Shown here: piece by piece, positions 23,070 through 34,509 of the stretch
Position numbering within the stretch: the first letter of the stretch is position 1
Layout of the letters: every line of letters starts with the position of its first letter
NCBI GenBank assembly: GCA_003049485.1
Contig: PYST01000054.1
Location: forward strand, 91,578-155,577
Direction of reading: 5' to 3'
Length of the DNA: 64,000 nucleotides
DNA from: Ophioceras dolichostomum
Lineage: Eukaryota > Ascomycota > Sordariomycetes > Magnaporthales > Ophioceraceae
Made by a program: the position numbers and the translations under genes
The notes under the pieces: model-generated
What the model was told of the DNA's origin: nothing
The model's input: only the letters and a program-made list of their open reading frames with translations
The model's database searches: none

Positions 23070-25339
23070 TCGGCAAAACCATCCCGGACGCCCCGCGTCT
23101 TGTCGTGTGTGTCCGGGCTCGGGGCTGGATTTTGTATTGCGTCTTTGCCAACGTGCCACCTCAACGTACATTGCGCATGCTCCATCGCCATCACCATCAC
23201 CGTCACCACCACCATTTAAATCGTCGTCATAATCACATCAGCCCCAAAATGTAGGAAAGTGGACAGAAGACAATATCAGGATGGTATGGCCAGTCAGGAA
23301 GGAGAGCGCCATGTTTCTCCTTCGGGTTTCACTGGCCGTGCAGCCTGGCATGTACACAAAAGTCCGACTTTATTGGGAAACGGTCGTCAAAGGAATTGGC
23401 GAATGAGCGTGCTTTGCGAGACGTCCAAGACTACAAAGTGCAAGAAGCTCTTTCGCTCTTCCATGAGAGCAGGAAAGAAACTGGGGCCAGACGCAAGGGA
23501 TCGGGGACCACCAGGCATCATCAGGCATCATCGATCGGTGAGACTGGAGTCGACGCAGAGAACTGGAGAAGAGATTGCCAGCATCGGCCGAGCATCTTGC
23601 GTTATTATTCCTGTGTATATCGACTGGCACATCGCCGCCGTCGTTGTCGTCGTGGAGCTCTTCGTTTGGAGAGTAGCCATGATGTTTCTCGCCTATTTCT
23701 CTGTCACGCACGTAGAACGAAGCAGTAATAACTGGATGGACCCGCTACTAGAACCTGTCGGGACATTTATCTGCCGATTTTAAGGCCTGGGTAGTGTGAG
23801 CCAATAGTGAGTTACGGTGCCCCTCTCCGACCGCAACTGATTGATAGAGGGGAGAGAGAGAATTGTTGAGACATACTGCACCTCATCAACTTCGAGACGT
23901 GGCAGGACGCCGTTTAGGTAGTGTGTGCCATTGAGATGTTTGCCACCGTACCGTAGGGGGGAGGAGAATGAAATTTTTTCTTCTACCGGCTTTTTCGTTG
24001 GACGAAGCTACATCATACGTACTGCATGAGGAATAAACCAAACCTCTCGGCTCAAGACGGATAGGGGAGGGCCAATTCTTCTTTCTCGGAGGTGGTGGTG
24101 GTGTCGGTGGCGTTGGTAGTGGAAACGCGTCAAAACACGACTTGGCCCGTCATCAGGATGGAGCCAGCGAGGGACTTGTTCGACTTGTGAACTGTGCGCG
24201 GGCAAGCAAGCTGGACGGCGGGGTTTCCGATCTCGACTCGCTCGTCTTCGTTTCTTCCCGTCTCTCTCCACTTGATTGGTTTTTAAATTGGAATAATGGG
24301 GTCAATGATGCGAGTCGTTTCTTCCACCATCGGTCGCTGCCCTTCTATGGCCTCATCCATCACCGCGACGGCGACTTCTTCGTCGGCGATGATGCTACGG
24401 CTCCGGCATGGAAAGCTTGTCCTGGCACAAGAGGAGGCCCTAAATCCTGCACGCACTACTGTGTACTAGCACGAAATTATTGTATGTATCGGCGGTGGAG
24501 AAGAGGGAAGCCTTAGAAGAAGGCTCTCTCTCCAGTTGTGTGTGTATATATCGTGATGATCCATCCTTGATATTCTTTTTATTCCTTTCGTCCACCCCTG
24601 CCGTCACGTCCTGGGGTTTTTGTTTGCTTTCTTGCTCTCTTGCTTTTTCTTGTGATGCCAGCCGGATAAAGTAATGAGTCCGACGATTAGACTTCCGAAT
24701 CCGGACGGAAGTGCATGAGCTGCAAACAAGAGGCGCCGCCTTGGCGGGGGTAGGTGCCTTCGTTCAGACCGGGGATGGCCGAAGTCCTCTAATACCTTCG
24801 TACGCTATGGAAGGTAATAAGTGAGGGTGAGACAAAAAGGGTGGCAACTCTAGTCGGTACCTACGTAAGCTGGCCGTGCCGCCTCTCAGCAAGGTTGCAG
24901 TGGTAGCCTGTATTGTTCGAGTTGATAGGGGGTTGGTAGTGGTTGCAGCTTGCACAGATGAGAGGAAGGAGGGTACGGCTCGCGGACTGGGCTAGGCACG
25001 CCACGGAGTCGGAGGGGTCCTTCTCGGCCTCGCCTCTGAAATGCAGCCACGACAGCGACAGCGGACAACGGCCAACCGAGCCATAGAAGAGGCAATATCC
25101 AGCAAGACGGGCTTGCCACCAGTGCATCGCATACTGATTGACAGGGGGTTGTGACTGGTCGGGGAGATGTCGAGGTGCATTCCGGATGGTGGCATGCTCA
25201 TCACTTTTTTTTTTCTCTCTTGCATGTGTCTCCCCTTTTTCAGCCTCGTTCGGTTTTTTGTCTGCTGCTTGCAGGGCACGGTCACAGAGGGAAGGAGGAT
25301 GTGCTCGGTCGGCGGAATCTGGAAAAGGACAGCCACGAA

Positions 25340-25369
25340 GCAGTGCAGTGCAGTGCAGTGCAGTGCAGT
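25340..25369 (+). repeat. Pentanucleotide repeat (GCAGT)6
   Basis: Six perfect tandem copies of GCAGT in the gene-free stretch. Confidence 0.95.
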
Positions 25370-28300
25370 TGATACCCCGGAACTTACATATGCGGGGAAG
25401 CCAGAACTCGCTCATCATCATTCACTTGCGAACTGGCTGTCCCATCGGATCTTGCTGGGCTGACACACTTTTATGCTGGCCGGCCAGCCAGGGCTGCTAA
25501 AAATTGTTTTGCACGCACGCAACGCATGCCGGCGTGGATTCCTGTTGCATCCAATCCCACATCACACCCCCTGAGAACCTTTTTCTCCTTTTTTTTTCTT
25601 GCGTTCCACGTCCTGATATATTAGGAATAGGCAAGTGTTTCCTCCGGGCTAATTCTTCGAAGAACTGCTTTACAGTACGTACGTAGAAGTACGTACCCCT
25701 GGTATTCCATGCATACCCGACCTGATAAGGAACTTTCCCCGCCCCTTGATCATCATGGCCTGGTCTTCGTTTCAACATAGGGCATCCTCACTCTTTCAAT
25801 GCTTTTGCAAAACGACGGGGAAGCGCATTAGTAGCATCCGGTCGATCTTGGCCCTATATCCAACCTTTCAGTAAACACACGAGAAGAGGCGGGCGGGCGG
25901 GAGATGACGATCGGATGTTTAGAAGCAACAGAAGGGGTGGGAAGCGTCGGCTCCGACGTCTTTCCTGGGTAGGCATCTCCGTGCCGCCGTGAGAGCGACG
26001 ACGAGGATGATCTGATGCTTGGCAGGCTGGCAGGCTGTCAGGCTACATAGATGGACCGCTGGCAGGGAGCTTTCCAGAGGACAACCAGGACCGCACAAGC
26101 TCTGGCTCGGCTTGTTCAGTGACACTATTCTCAGGTCTATGGTGTGGGCATCATCCCTGCACTATCCGATATGCACGGGACGGCTCACGTTCACCCGACA
26201 TCATCCCTGGGCTTACTCTACTTACACGAGCAAATCCCCTGAAGCTCTATACTGCGTAGTTGCCCTCCTGTCGGCGAAGTGCACAAACAGACGAGCTGGG
26301 TTGCTATCTAGGCTATCTGCCTTTCTTTGCCTGCTCGTTAGCCTGCATGCCTTGCTTGGATGCCTATTTTCAGGCAAGTATACTGTATAAGCTTCACAGC
26401 TCTACGTATGAAGACATCGATCACTGCTGCCAGCTCGTATGTATTTGTTGTATATCGACGCCGGGCATGTTCAATATCGTCGGTGCGGCCTAAGGGCAGG
26501 GGAAACAGGATCACCTATTCTGGAGCATGCACATCAGGGCGGGAATACCTCGGGATGTCCCTTCTGGCTGGGACACCGTTTTGTATTGTCGTCGAAGCCG
26601 CCGCCCGTGGTGGGGTGGAAAGGTGGAAATGGTACAACGACGGGAGGCCCAGTCTTTTGAGTGACGGACGATGGGCAGTTACGGTGGCAGTTCTAGTGCG
26701 CCCAGCCGGCCCATGTGCGACGATGGGACGAACGAGGAAGAGGAAGGAAAGAAAATACCAGAAATATTGCACAAGACTTGCCGATGTGCCGGTAGATAAG
26801 GAGACGTGGAACAAAGGGGGGAATGGAGGGGCAAAAGAAAAAAAAATATAGCAAAGCCCGTGGTCGGGGTAGTGTCGGCTGCCACGCTGCTAGGCTTGGC
26901 TAGGGATGATGATAGCCGGGGAGAGATATGTAGCGACATCAACAGCGCCAAAGGCTCCCGTCTGTTTCGTTTGATGTCGCGGGCATCCCTCCATCGTCAG
27001 ATATATTTGTGATCCAACCAACCATCCATCCCCGTCACGAAGTAATTCTCCTTGCTTGGGGGCAGACTGACCGCGCATCTTTCTGTCTGTTGCAGCTAAG
27101 TTGCAGTGAAGAAGGGCCAAGTCTCGCAAGCTTGACCTCCGTGATCTGTACGTTTTCACTAGTTCGCAAAGCTGAAATCGTCTTTTCAAGAAGCTGGAAC
27201 GCCACGGCTGGCCACTAGGCGGCATTGGGAGTATCAGATCTCCATCGCTAGAGCGGAGAGGGCAGGATGGGGTACCAGAGGGTACATGAGGAGAAAGAGA
27301 ATAAAAAAGAAAGGGGGTCGTTGACGGCGGGGTGATCATTTGCGGCACGCCCCCCTAACCCCATCCGGTATCATTACCCTGGCCTGCCTCCATCAGCCGT
27401 TGTCCGCACACATGTGATATGTCAGATAATCGATTGAGGGGGATTCAATGAGGCCAGATGAAGGGAGCTAGGCTGTCTGGCTGCCTTCAATCTAGTGGTA
27501 CGGGTTCTGTGCTCCCCGGCTTGCCGTCGCTGCTGTCACTGACTTGCGTGATAGGCAATCCGGGGGAAGGGGGGGGACAGCCTCTCACGATCGGAAATAG
27601 GAGAGCGCAATCTACAAAAAGGAGGGAAATCTGCTCGGGACTGGGTCGCGCTGTGGCGGGAGCTGTCGAGCTGTGGGACTGGGCCACAGCAGCGTCGGTC
27701 AGGTGGTTCTCGCTCCAATTGTCGCCTGGCAGCCTCGCACACCCGAGCTGCTGCTGCTCCCTTCCCTTCCAGGAAGCGAGGCAACCTTTCCAAACATTTT
27801 CGGTGTGTTTGCGGGAGATGTGATAACTTGCCGGTCAAGGGGGGAAATAGAAAATAATACCGAGGAGAGGTTCCCGCTTCGAGGTGGCCGCATCAAATAA
27901 GACTTGCAGCTGCACCTGCAGCTGCTTCAATTCTTCTCAACTGCTGCCTAACCGGGTTTAGGCTGAGAATTGCCAGCGAAGTGCATTTTTCAGCGGGACC
28001 AATAAGCTCTGTGCGCTCAATGAAGATGGCACCAGCTCAGGTGCTGGGATTGATGGATGCAACAGCAAGGGCGACGGAGGGGCGTGTGGATGCCATCTCC
28101 ATCCCCACCTTCCCACTGCCCACGACTGCCCACTACCCCTGCCCTCCAATCCTGTCACCCTTCCCTCCTCCTCTCTCGCCTCCAGTCGTCGCGATCAACC
28201 TCTATTGGCTTTGAAAATTTGCTGCTGAACCTTCTTGCTTCTCCTCCCCCCTCCGGTTTGTGTTACTCGTTCGTCCGGTCGAGGAGAAGTGCAGAGAAAG

Positions 28301-29668
28301 CGGGTGTGTTGCACGCAGGCCTGGCTGGCTGGAGAGGCTCGCATTAGTGCGTGCAGTTGCAGGGTCGCTGCGATATCGCTCGTTCGCACACGCTTGTCTC
28401 CGCCTCCGCCTCCCCCAGACAACCCGATTTCTTTTCTCCTCCTCCCGTAAACGGTGCAGCGTGCCAAACTGCCAATGGTGCTAAGACAGCCCAGTCGCTT
28501 GATTTCCTTGTCAGTCGTGCGAGCCAGTGCGAGCCACCCCAGTCGGGGGCTTGGATTCTGTCATTTTTTCATGCCTGTTCGTCCTGTCTGTACGAAATAC
28601 GTGCGTACAATGGAGGATGCAAAAGCTGAGCACCTACCTGGTGAGGATGAAATGAAAGCAGACAACCTGGCGTGAGCTGCGAGCCTTCAGCGCCTGCGTG
28701 CCGTGGAGGCTCAGCAGGGGACCAAAATGGATACAATACATACGACGCGATATGGCGTACGGAATTCCTTGGAGTGCTTTGAGTCTATGGCGTGGCCTTG
28801 GCTCACGTCTCCCCTCCTCCGCCTCTGCGGTCCCCCTCTGTGCCTCCTGTGGCCCCTCAACATACGGCCCTTTGGCTCTTGTCAATCTCCATCTCCTCTT
28901 GTCGTCCCCTCCGTCCCCTCTGTCCCCTCTGTCCCACCCAACCCGCTGCTGTTGCTCCGCTTTGCAATTCTCCACGAGAGCAGAGCATCGTCCGTCCGTC
29001 CCATCGTGTGTCGTGCACCTCTCCGTTCTCCGTCCTCTCTCACTCCCCCATTGCGTCGTGAAAGCCGGTGCTTTGTGGTCGCTTTTCTTCCTGTGTTCTG
29101 ACCCGCCTTCCTTTGAACACCCCTGCCTCATCCTTGGACGTACATATTGTTGCAGACATCCCGCTCTTTCTGCCCTGGTCTCCCTTGCTTTCGCATTTTC
29201 TGCCTTTCTCTTTTTCCACAAGATCTTCGGTCTTCACCACCACGACTATTTCCTTGACAAAGAAGAGTGTGCCACACAAATACATCCATACAGCATACAA
29301 ACCACCAACGTCGCTCGCCTCCTTTTTTTCCCTTGAGTCGGTACTCCACCCTTACCCACGCAAGCCCGACTTGTTTTAGGCCGACTGGTTGAGCTAAATA
29401 CCAATTCTCGCTCATCTGTCCTCCTCCGTCACCGATCATCCTATATTCTCCCACACCCCAGCTGGCGGCAGCCCTTGGTTCTGACTGCGAACTTGGGCTC
29501 GCTGCCGACGCCACTTCACTCCATCCTTCGTCCTCCGAGTGTCTTTAGTGTCCTTGTTGTGTTCTGGAGTTGGCTTTCTTCTTGGTCTTCCACACATCAT
29601 ACTCCCCTCACACCCCGGACCCCACCTTTTCCGCCGCCGCCTCTCCTCCCTTTCCTTGGCCCTCCTCG

Positions 29669-29692
29669 CCCTCACCCTCACCCTCACCCTCA
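29669..29692 (+). repeat. Hexanucleotide repeat (CCCTCA)4
   Basis: Four perfect copies in the C/T-rich putative leader of the Zn2Cys6 gene, about 300 bp before its ATG. Confidence 0.95.
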
Positions 29693-29990
29693 CGCCTTAA
29701 GTTTAGATCCAGGCTCAGGCTCGGGCTTACCCCCTTACCCTCCGCCCACACCTCACCCACCTCTTCTTTCTACCTACAGACTAGACTGGTCCTTCCCTGC
29801 ATGGGATTTCCGCCTCGGCGTGAGACCATTGGCACACCCTAGCTGATCGGCCAGCCAACCAGGCACCGCACCTTTTCATGCCTGCTGCTCTCAGCTGTTG
29901 CGCTTTCCTTTCTTAAGCAGATCAACTCCTTGGTTCCCACCGGCCTTCCAGTTGCCGTCCCAGTTGGCATGGTGTCGTTATTGACGAGCT

Positions 29991-32960
29991 ATGGATTGCC
30001 CCCTTCCCGTCGTGTCCGACGATGGGGACCTCCCCTGGTCGGACAATCGAAGCATGGATTCAGATGACGACGAGTCTATGGACTTCGACGACCAGCACCG
30101 GGGATGGATGGACGTCTTCTCCGACTGCTCTGCCACCGCCGCCCCGGCCTCATTGTCCTCCAACGCCACCGTCATCGCTTCTGGTCCTGTTCACGTCTCC
30201 GGCTCCGCTTCCACCGCCTCGATCTCCACCTCGCACATGTCCCACGCTGGCCAGCTTTCGCCCATCAGTACGGGGATGGATGTGCCCATGAGCGGCGGTG
30301 GCTCCCCTAGCAGCTGCCCGCCGTCCGCCACCACGGCACCGGCAATGGTCCATTCGGCCTCGACCTCATCCTGTGCCGACTCCTGGAGCCTCGGATTCGG
30401 CGACTCGGATGATCAGGGCGCCGGCGATGTCTGCAACGACGTGCATTGGGAGCGCCAGGGATCCGAAGAAATCCTGGCCGTGCCGAAACTCGAACCACAG
30501 GACGACGACGAATTCTGCATGGACGCGTTCAAGGAAACCCCGATGACGCCCGTCCCCAGCAACACCGTGCCGAACCCCGTTCTTGAGAACACCAAGGTCA
30601 AGAGACCCAGAGGCCGGCCCCGGAAGAACCCCGCGCCGCCCGCCCTCAACCCCAGCAAGGTCACCAAAGGCCGATCCAAGACGGGCTGCCTTACCTGCCG
30701 GAAGCGGAAGAAGAAGTGCGACGAGGCAAAACCACGTTGTAAGAGCCCACCCCGCATTGCTTCCTAGTGATGGTTTCCGATTCTGCTCTGCAAGTCATGA
30801 TGGCTGCACATGCCGTCCTTACCGGTGTTTCAGCCGCTGACAATAGTGCCTATTGTGCGAGTAAAAGGCATGAACTGCGAGAAGAACTCCGTCGTCTGCG
30901 AGGGTTACCCCGAGAAGCAGCTTTGGAGGAGTCCCAAGGATAAGAACGAGGAAGAAGGTAAGAGGCGACGCAATCACTTCGACCAAGTATCGACGGACAA
31001 TCAATCCCATGATGCATGCTCACACGGTATCTTATGCTCTTCAGCCCGTACCCAAGCGTTGGGCCTCCCGATCATTACGCTTCAGCCCATTTTTGACGGG
31101 CTGGAGACGGACGAGGACCGTATCTTCTGGAAGCACTACAACGACCACCTCAGCAACGTCCTCACGGTCGAGGGCGAGCACAAGAATGCCTTTACGGAGC
31201 TCCTCATCCCCATCGCTATCAAACATCGCGGTCTGATGCATTCGATCCTCTCGCTCGCGGGCACTCACCTGGACTACGAAACCCCTTATGGCGTCAACCT
31301 GCTGAAGAAGCACGACAAGACGAGCATGCGGGCACTGGAGGAGCGGTCGAACTACCACCATGACGAAGCCATGCAGGCCCTGTTCGACGGATTCCACCCC
31401 GGCAGCGGCAACAAGGAAGATCCGGCCGGCGGTGTGGCCCTCTCGGCGCGATATGGTCAAATGCTCTGCCTACTCCTCGAGACTCTCGCCCAAGGCAAGC
31501 GTAACGGCGAGCACCGCCTTCACCTTTCGGCCTATCAGAACCTGATCCGCAGCTCGCCGCCCCAGGACACGCAGTTCTTGACTTTCATCACCGAATTCTT
31601 CCAGTACCACATCTTCGCCGACGAGCTTATCCGCTACCCCTACGAGCGCCAGGGCATCCGGACTACAGCCGCCTCGTCCCCCGCGAACATCAAGCGCCAG
31701 GACGACACGGACGATGACCAAAACCCTATCCTTCCCCCCGCGCGCCTCGCCGACGAGAACTGGACGCCCCCGCCCGGAGTGAGCCTTCCGATCCAGCCCG
31801 CCAGACTGCTGGGCGTCGCCGACGGCCTATTTAACCACATGTGCGCCATCACCACCATCCGCAACCGCATCCGGGACAACATGGCCACCCAGGCGGACCC
31901 GCTGGTCGACTACACCAGCCTCTACCAGGCCGCCGAGATCGACGAGGCCATCCGCGAGTGGACGCCGCGCTGGCCGCCTGGCGACAGTCGAGGCCGCGTC
32001 GGCCTGCTGTACAAGCAGATGATGTGGGTTTATCTCTACCGCACCATCTACCCACCGTCGCCATCGCCCTCGGGCTACATCCCGGGCGAAGGCGACGGGA
32101 GCAGCTCGACCACCCTGTCTTCGTCGCCGTCGTCCACGTCTCTCGCCGGGTCTTCTGCTTCATCATCTGCCGCAACGGCGACCACGATGACGACGGCCAC
32201 GACGTCGACGGCTGCGAACATCCTGGGTGGAGCCGACGCCGGATTCCCCATCGTCCACACCCCGCCCCAGTCGGCCGTAACGTCGTGCTCGTCGTCGCCT
32301 CAGCTCCGGCCCAACTCCGCCGGCGCCGGCGCCGCCACGACGAGCGCGCTCAATACCAGCTTCGACCTGCCGCCGCACCAGCTGCCCCTCGACACCAACC
32401 CCCGCCGCCACTCCATCGCGCACCCATCCGGCAACCCCTTCATCTCCTCCTCCACCACCCTCACCCCGCGGAAGGCCGCGACGTTCTACCTCGCCTCATC
32501 CTCATCCTCGTCTTCTCACCACCACCACCACGTCGTCCAGGAGCCGCACCACCAGCAGCAGCAGCCCCAATACCACAACGCCCACTCCCAGCAGCAAGTC
32601 CAGCGCGCCGAATCGCCCCCTCCGATCCGGCACCCGCCCCACCAGGACGCGCGCATCACCCTCGCGGTGGAGGAGTCGCTCGCCATCCTCGACGGCTTCA
32701 AGCCGAGCGACCCGGCCCAGACGCTTCTGCTGATCCCGTGCCTCGTCATCGGCGCCGCGTGCTTCTCCCCGGGACAGCAGGCGCGCGTGCGCGCCGCCGT
32801 GCGGTCCGTTAGGGGGTACACGGGCCTGCGCAACGCGGATTGTGTGGCTGAGGTGCTCGAGGAGGTGTGGCGCCTCATGGCGCAGGGCGACTGGCCTGCC
32901 GTTTGGGACTGGCAGAGGGTCGCGGCGGAGAATCTGGGGTTGGACTTCCTTTGTGCTTGA
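29991..32960 (+). CDS. Zn(II)2Cys6 transcription factor with AT-hook and fungal-specific TF domain
   Basis: Three exons are proposed: 29991-30738, 30868-30957 and 31045-32960 (917 aa). Intron 1 (129 nt, GTAAGA, CTGAC branch) splits the codon of the fourth zinc Cys, and splicing restores the C-x2-C-x6-C-x6-C-x2-C-x6-C cluster at about 233-262. Intron 2 (87 nt, GTAAGA ... CAG) is a multiple of three; if retained the protein is 946 aa. The N-terminus is acidic and Ser-rich (possible activation region). An AT-hook, KRPRGRPRKNP, sits at about 204-214. The middle (ELLIPIAIKHRGLMHSILSLAG) fits the Fungal_trans_2 domain. A Ser/His/Gln-rich linker lies in the C-terminal third, before a conserved-looking end (VRGYTGLRNADCVAEVLEEV). 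It is a nuclear DNA-binding regulator; targets are unknown. Confidence 0.88.
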
Positions 32961-34509
32961 GTGAAGGAGGCCGAGGGGGTCGAGGGTTGAGGACGACGGG
33001 CGGAAGCTGGCTGGTTGAGACGACCACCGGAGGCGTTTTTGCTGTTCCGTCCTGCGCTTTGCTTTCGATGGATGGTTTACGTTTCTCCTCGTCACGCTCG
33101 TCCTTCTCGCGTCGCTTGATGATGGCTTCTTCCTCCTTTCATTGGTGCTCACGATCCTTGCGCCGATTATCTGCTGCCTTCTGATCTTGTATTTCCTTCG
33201 CGTCCTTGTGCTTTTCCACGTCTCCTCTTTGTTTTCCTTTCTCTCCTGTCTTTGCTATCAATTCTTAGACACCGTCTTGTCGCCCTCGATGGTGTTCTCA
33301 ATCCCCCCGCCTGCCGCTCCCCACCAACTATGGACGCCTGTATTTCTGTTGTTCCCTTAATGTCCTTAATTTCCTTATACCCGCTCGTTTTTGTAATTTC
33401 CGTCCTAATTTCTCTGGTGCTTTCCTGGTCTGGTTTTGCGCGTTAGGTTGGGATTGCCGGTCTTTTGGGAACTTGGCCTGGATCTTGGTACTACTGGATT
33501 TTTTTCGTGCGTGTTTCTGCTTGTTCTTTATGCCTCACTCGGTATTTGGGTGGATGGAACTGCAATGATGACGCTTGGGGAGAGCGATCCGTTCCACTAG
33601 GACGAGATCTCCCTTTGATGAATTGCTTCGCCGGGATGAATGGTTTGCTCTGTTGGGAGAAGAAGAAGAAGCTGGAAAATTGGCAGGCGGGAAACGAGAA
33701 ACGCCTGTTCAATGGTAAAGGACGTGGCGATTGTGATGATGGACTCAGGGGATTTCCCCCTGGCGTTTTGAGATTTCCAAGAACAATACAGAAGATACAC
33801 AAGGGAGGGATTTCTTCTCTTTTTCTCTCTACTTGCCCTTTTAGCTTCTTCTTTTGATTCGGCTTTTGATTGGAATGGAAGGAAACACTCTGTTATCTGG
33901 TTGATGGTGATGGCGGAGGGAGGTGAGCTCACCGGGTAACTGTGTTTGGATTTGGATGAGCTTCTCACACGAACCAAAAAGAGGAGGCAACAGGAGCTGA
34001 TCTGGTTTTCCTCGGACTCGAGATTGGTTCCGGCACAAAAAAATTGGGATAAAAAGGTTGGGGGATTCTGGGTTCGGGGTTTGGGAAGGGACAACGGGGT
34101 GTTATTGGAGGATGCAAGGCAAGCGATATGTGGGAGAATCAGTACACGGAGTTCGCCCAAGAATGGCTTTTGATTTCAATCTCGTTTCGTTGTTCTCTTT
34201 TGCAGCTTTCTCTCTTGTTTAGCAGACGGTCGGTCGCTTTCACAACATCCGCGAGGAGAGCTGTGGTCACCTGGGTCCTCTTGGCTGCACTCATCACGCT
34301 CGTTGATAGCGCTGTTAGCGAGCCGATCAACTCTAGACAGAAGAGGATTCACAATATCAACGAAGTCAATCGACTCAAATAAATGTGCTTCGTCTTGTTC
34401 ACGTGAGCTGCCTCCTCTACCCAATGCGCACCGAGATGAGTGCGGGAGATAATGATATATATCGACCGACATGACCAAAATATCCGTATAATAATCCAAC
34501 ATGCGAATC
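32961..34509. other. Convergent intergenic region
   Basis: About 1.5 kb between the 3' ends of the plus-strand Zn2Cys6 gene and the minus-strand ABC transporter. It is T-rich on the plus strand near 33.1-33.5 kb. No ORF is convincing. Confidence 0.5.

Larger units (their letters stand above)
18090..29990. other. About 11.9-kb stretch without a recognisable gene
   Basis: Both strands carry only short frames without domains, good start contexts or splice-compatible partners. Simple repeats seen: (AG)n at 20235-20255, an 8-bp GGGATGGA purine repeat at 23001-23069, GCAGT x6 at 25340-25369 and CCCTCA x4 at 29669-29692. From about 28.8 kb onward the plus strand is strongly C/T-rich, as in long fungal 5' leaders, and runs into the Zn2Cys6 gene. 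A non-coding transcript or a leader with introns could lie here; sequence alone cannot show it. Confidence 0.6.

Noticed and set aside
24861..25421. 186-codon minus-strand frame in the gene-free stretch
   Set aside because: No domain, poor start context, passes through the GCAGT microsatellite.
18090..29990. Decayed transposon or RIP-mutated block
   Set aside because: Base composition stays close to the rest, no transposase or reverse-transcriptase remnants and no terminal repeats seen by eye.
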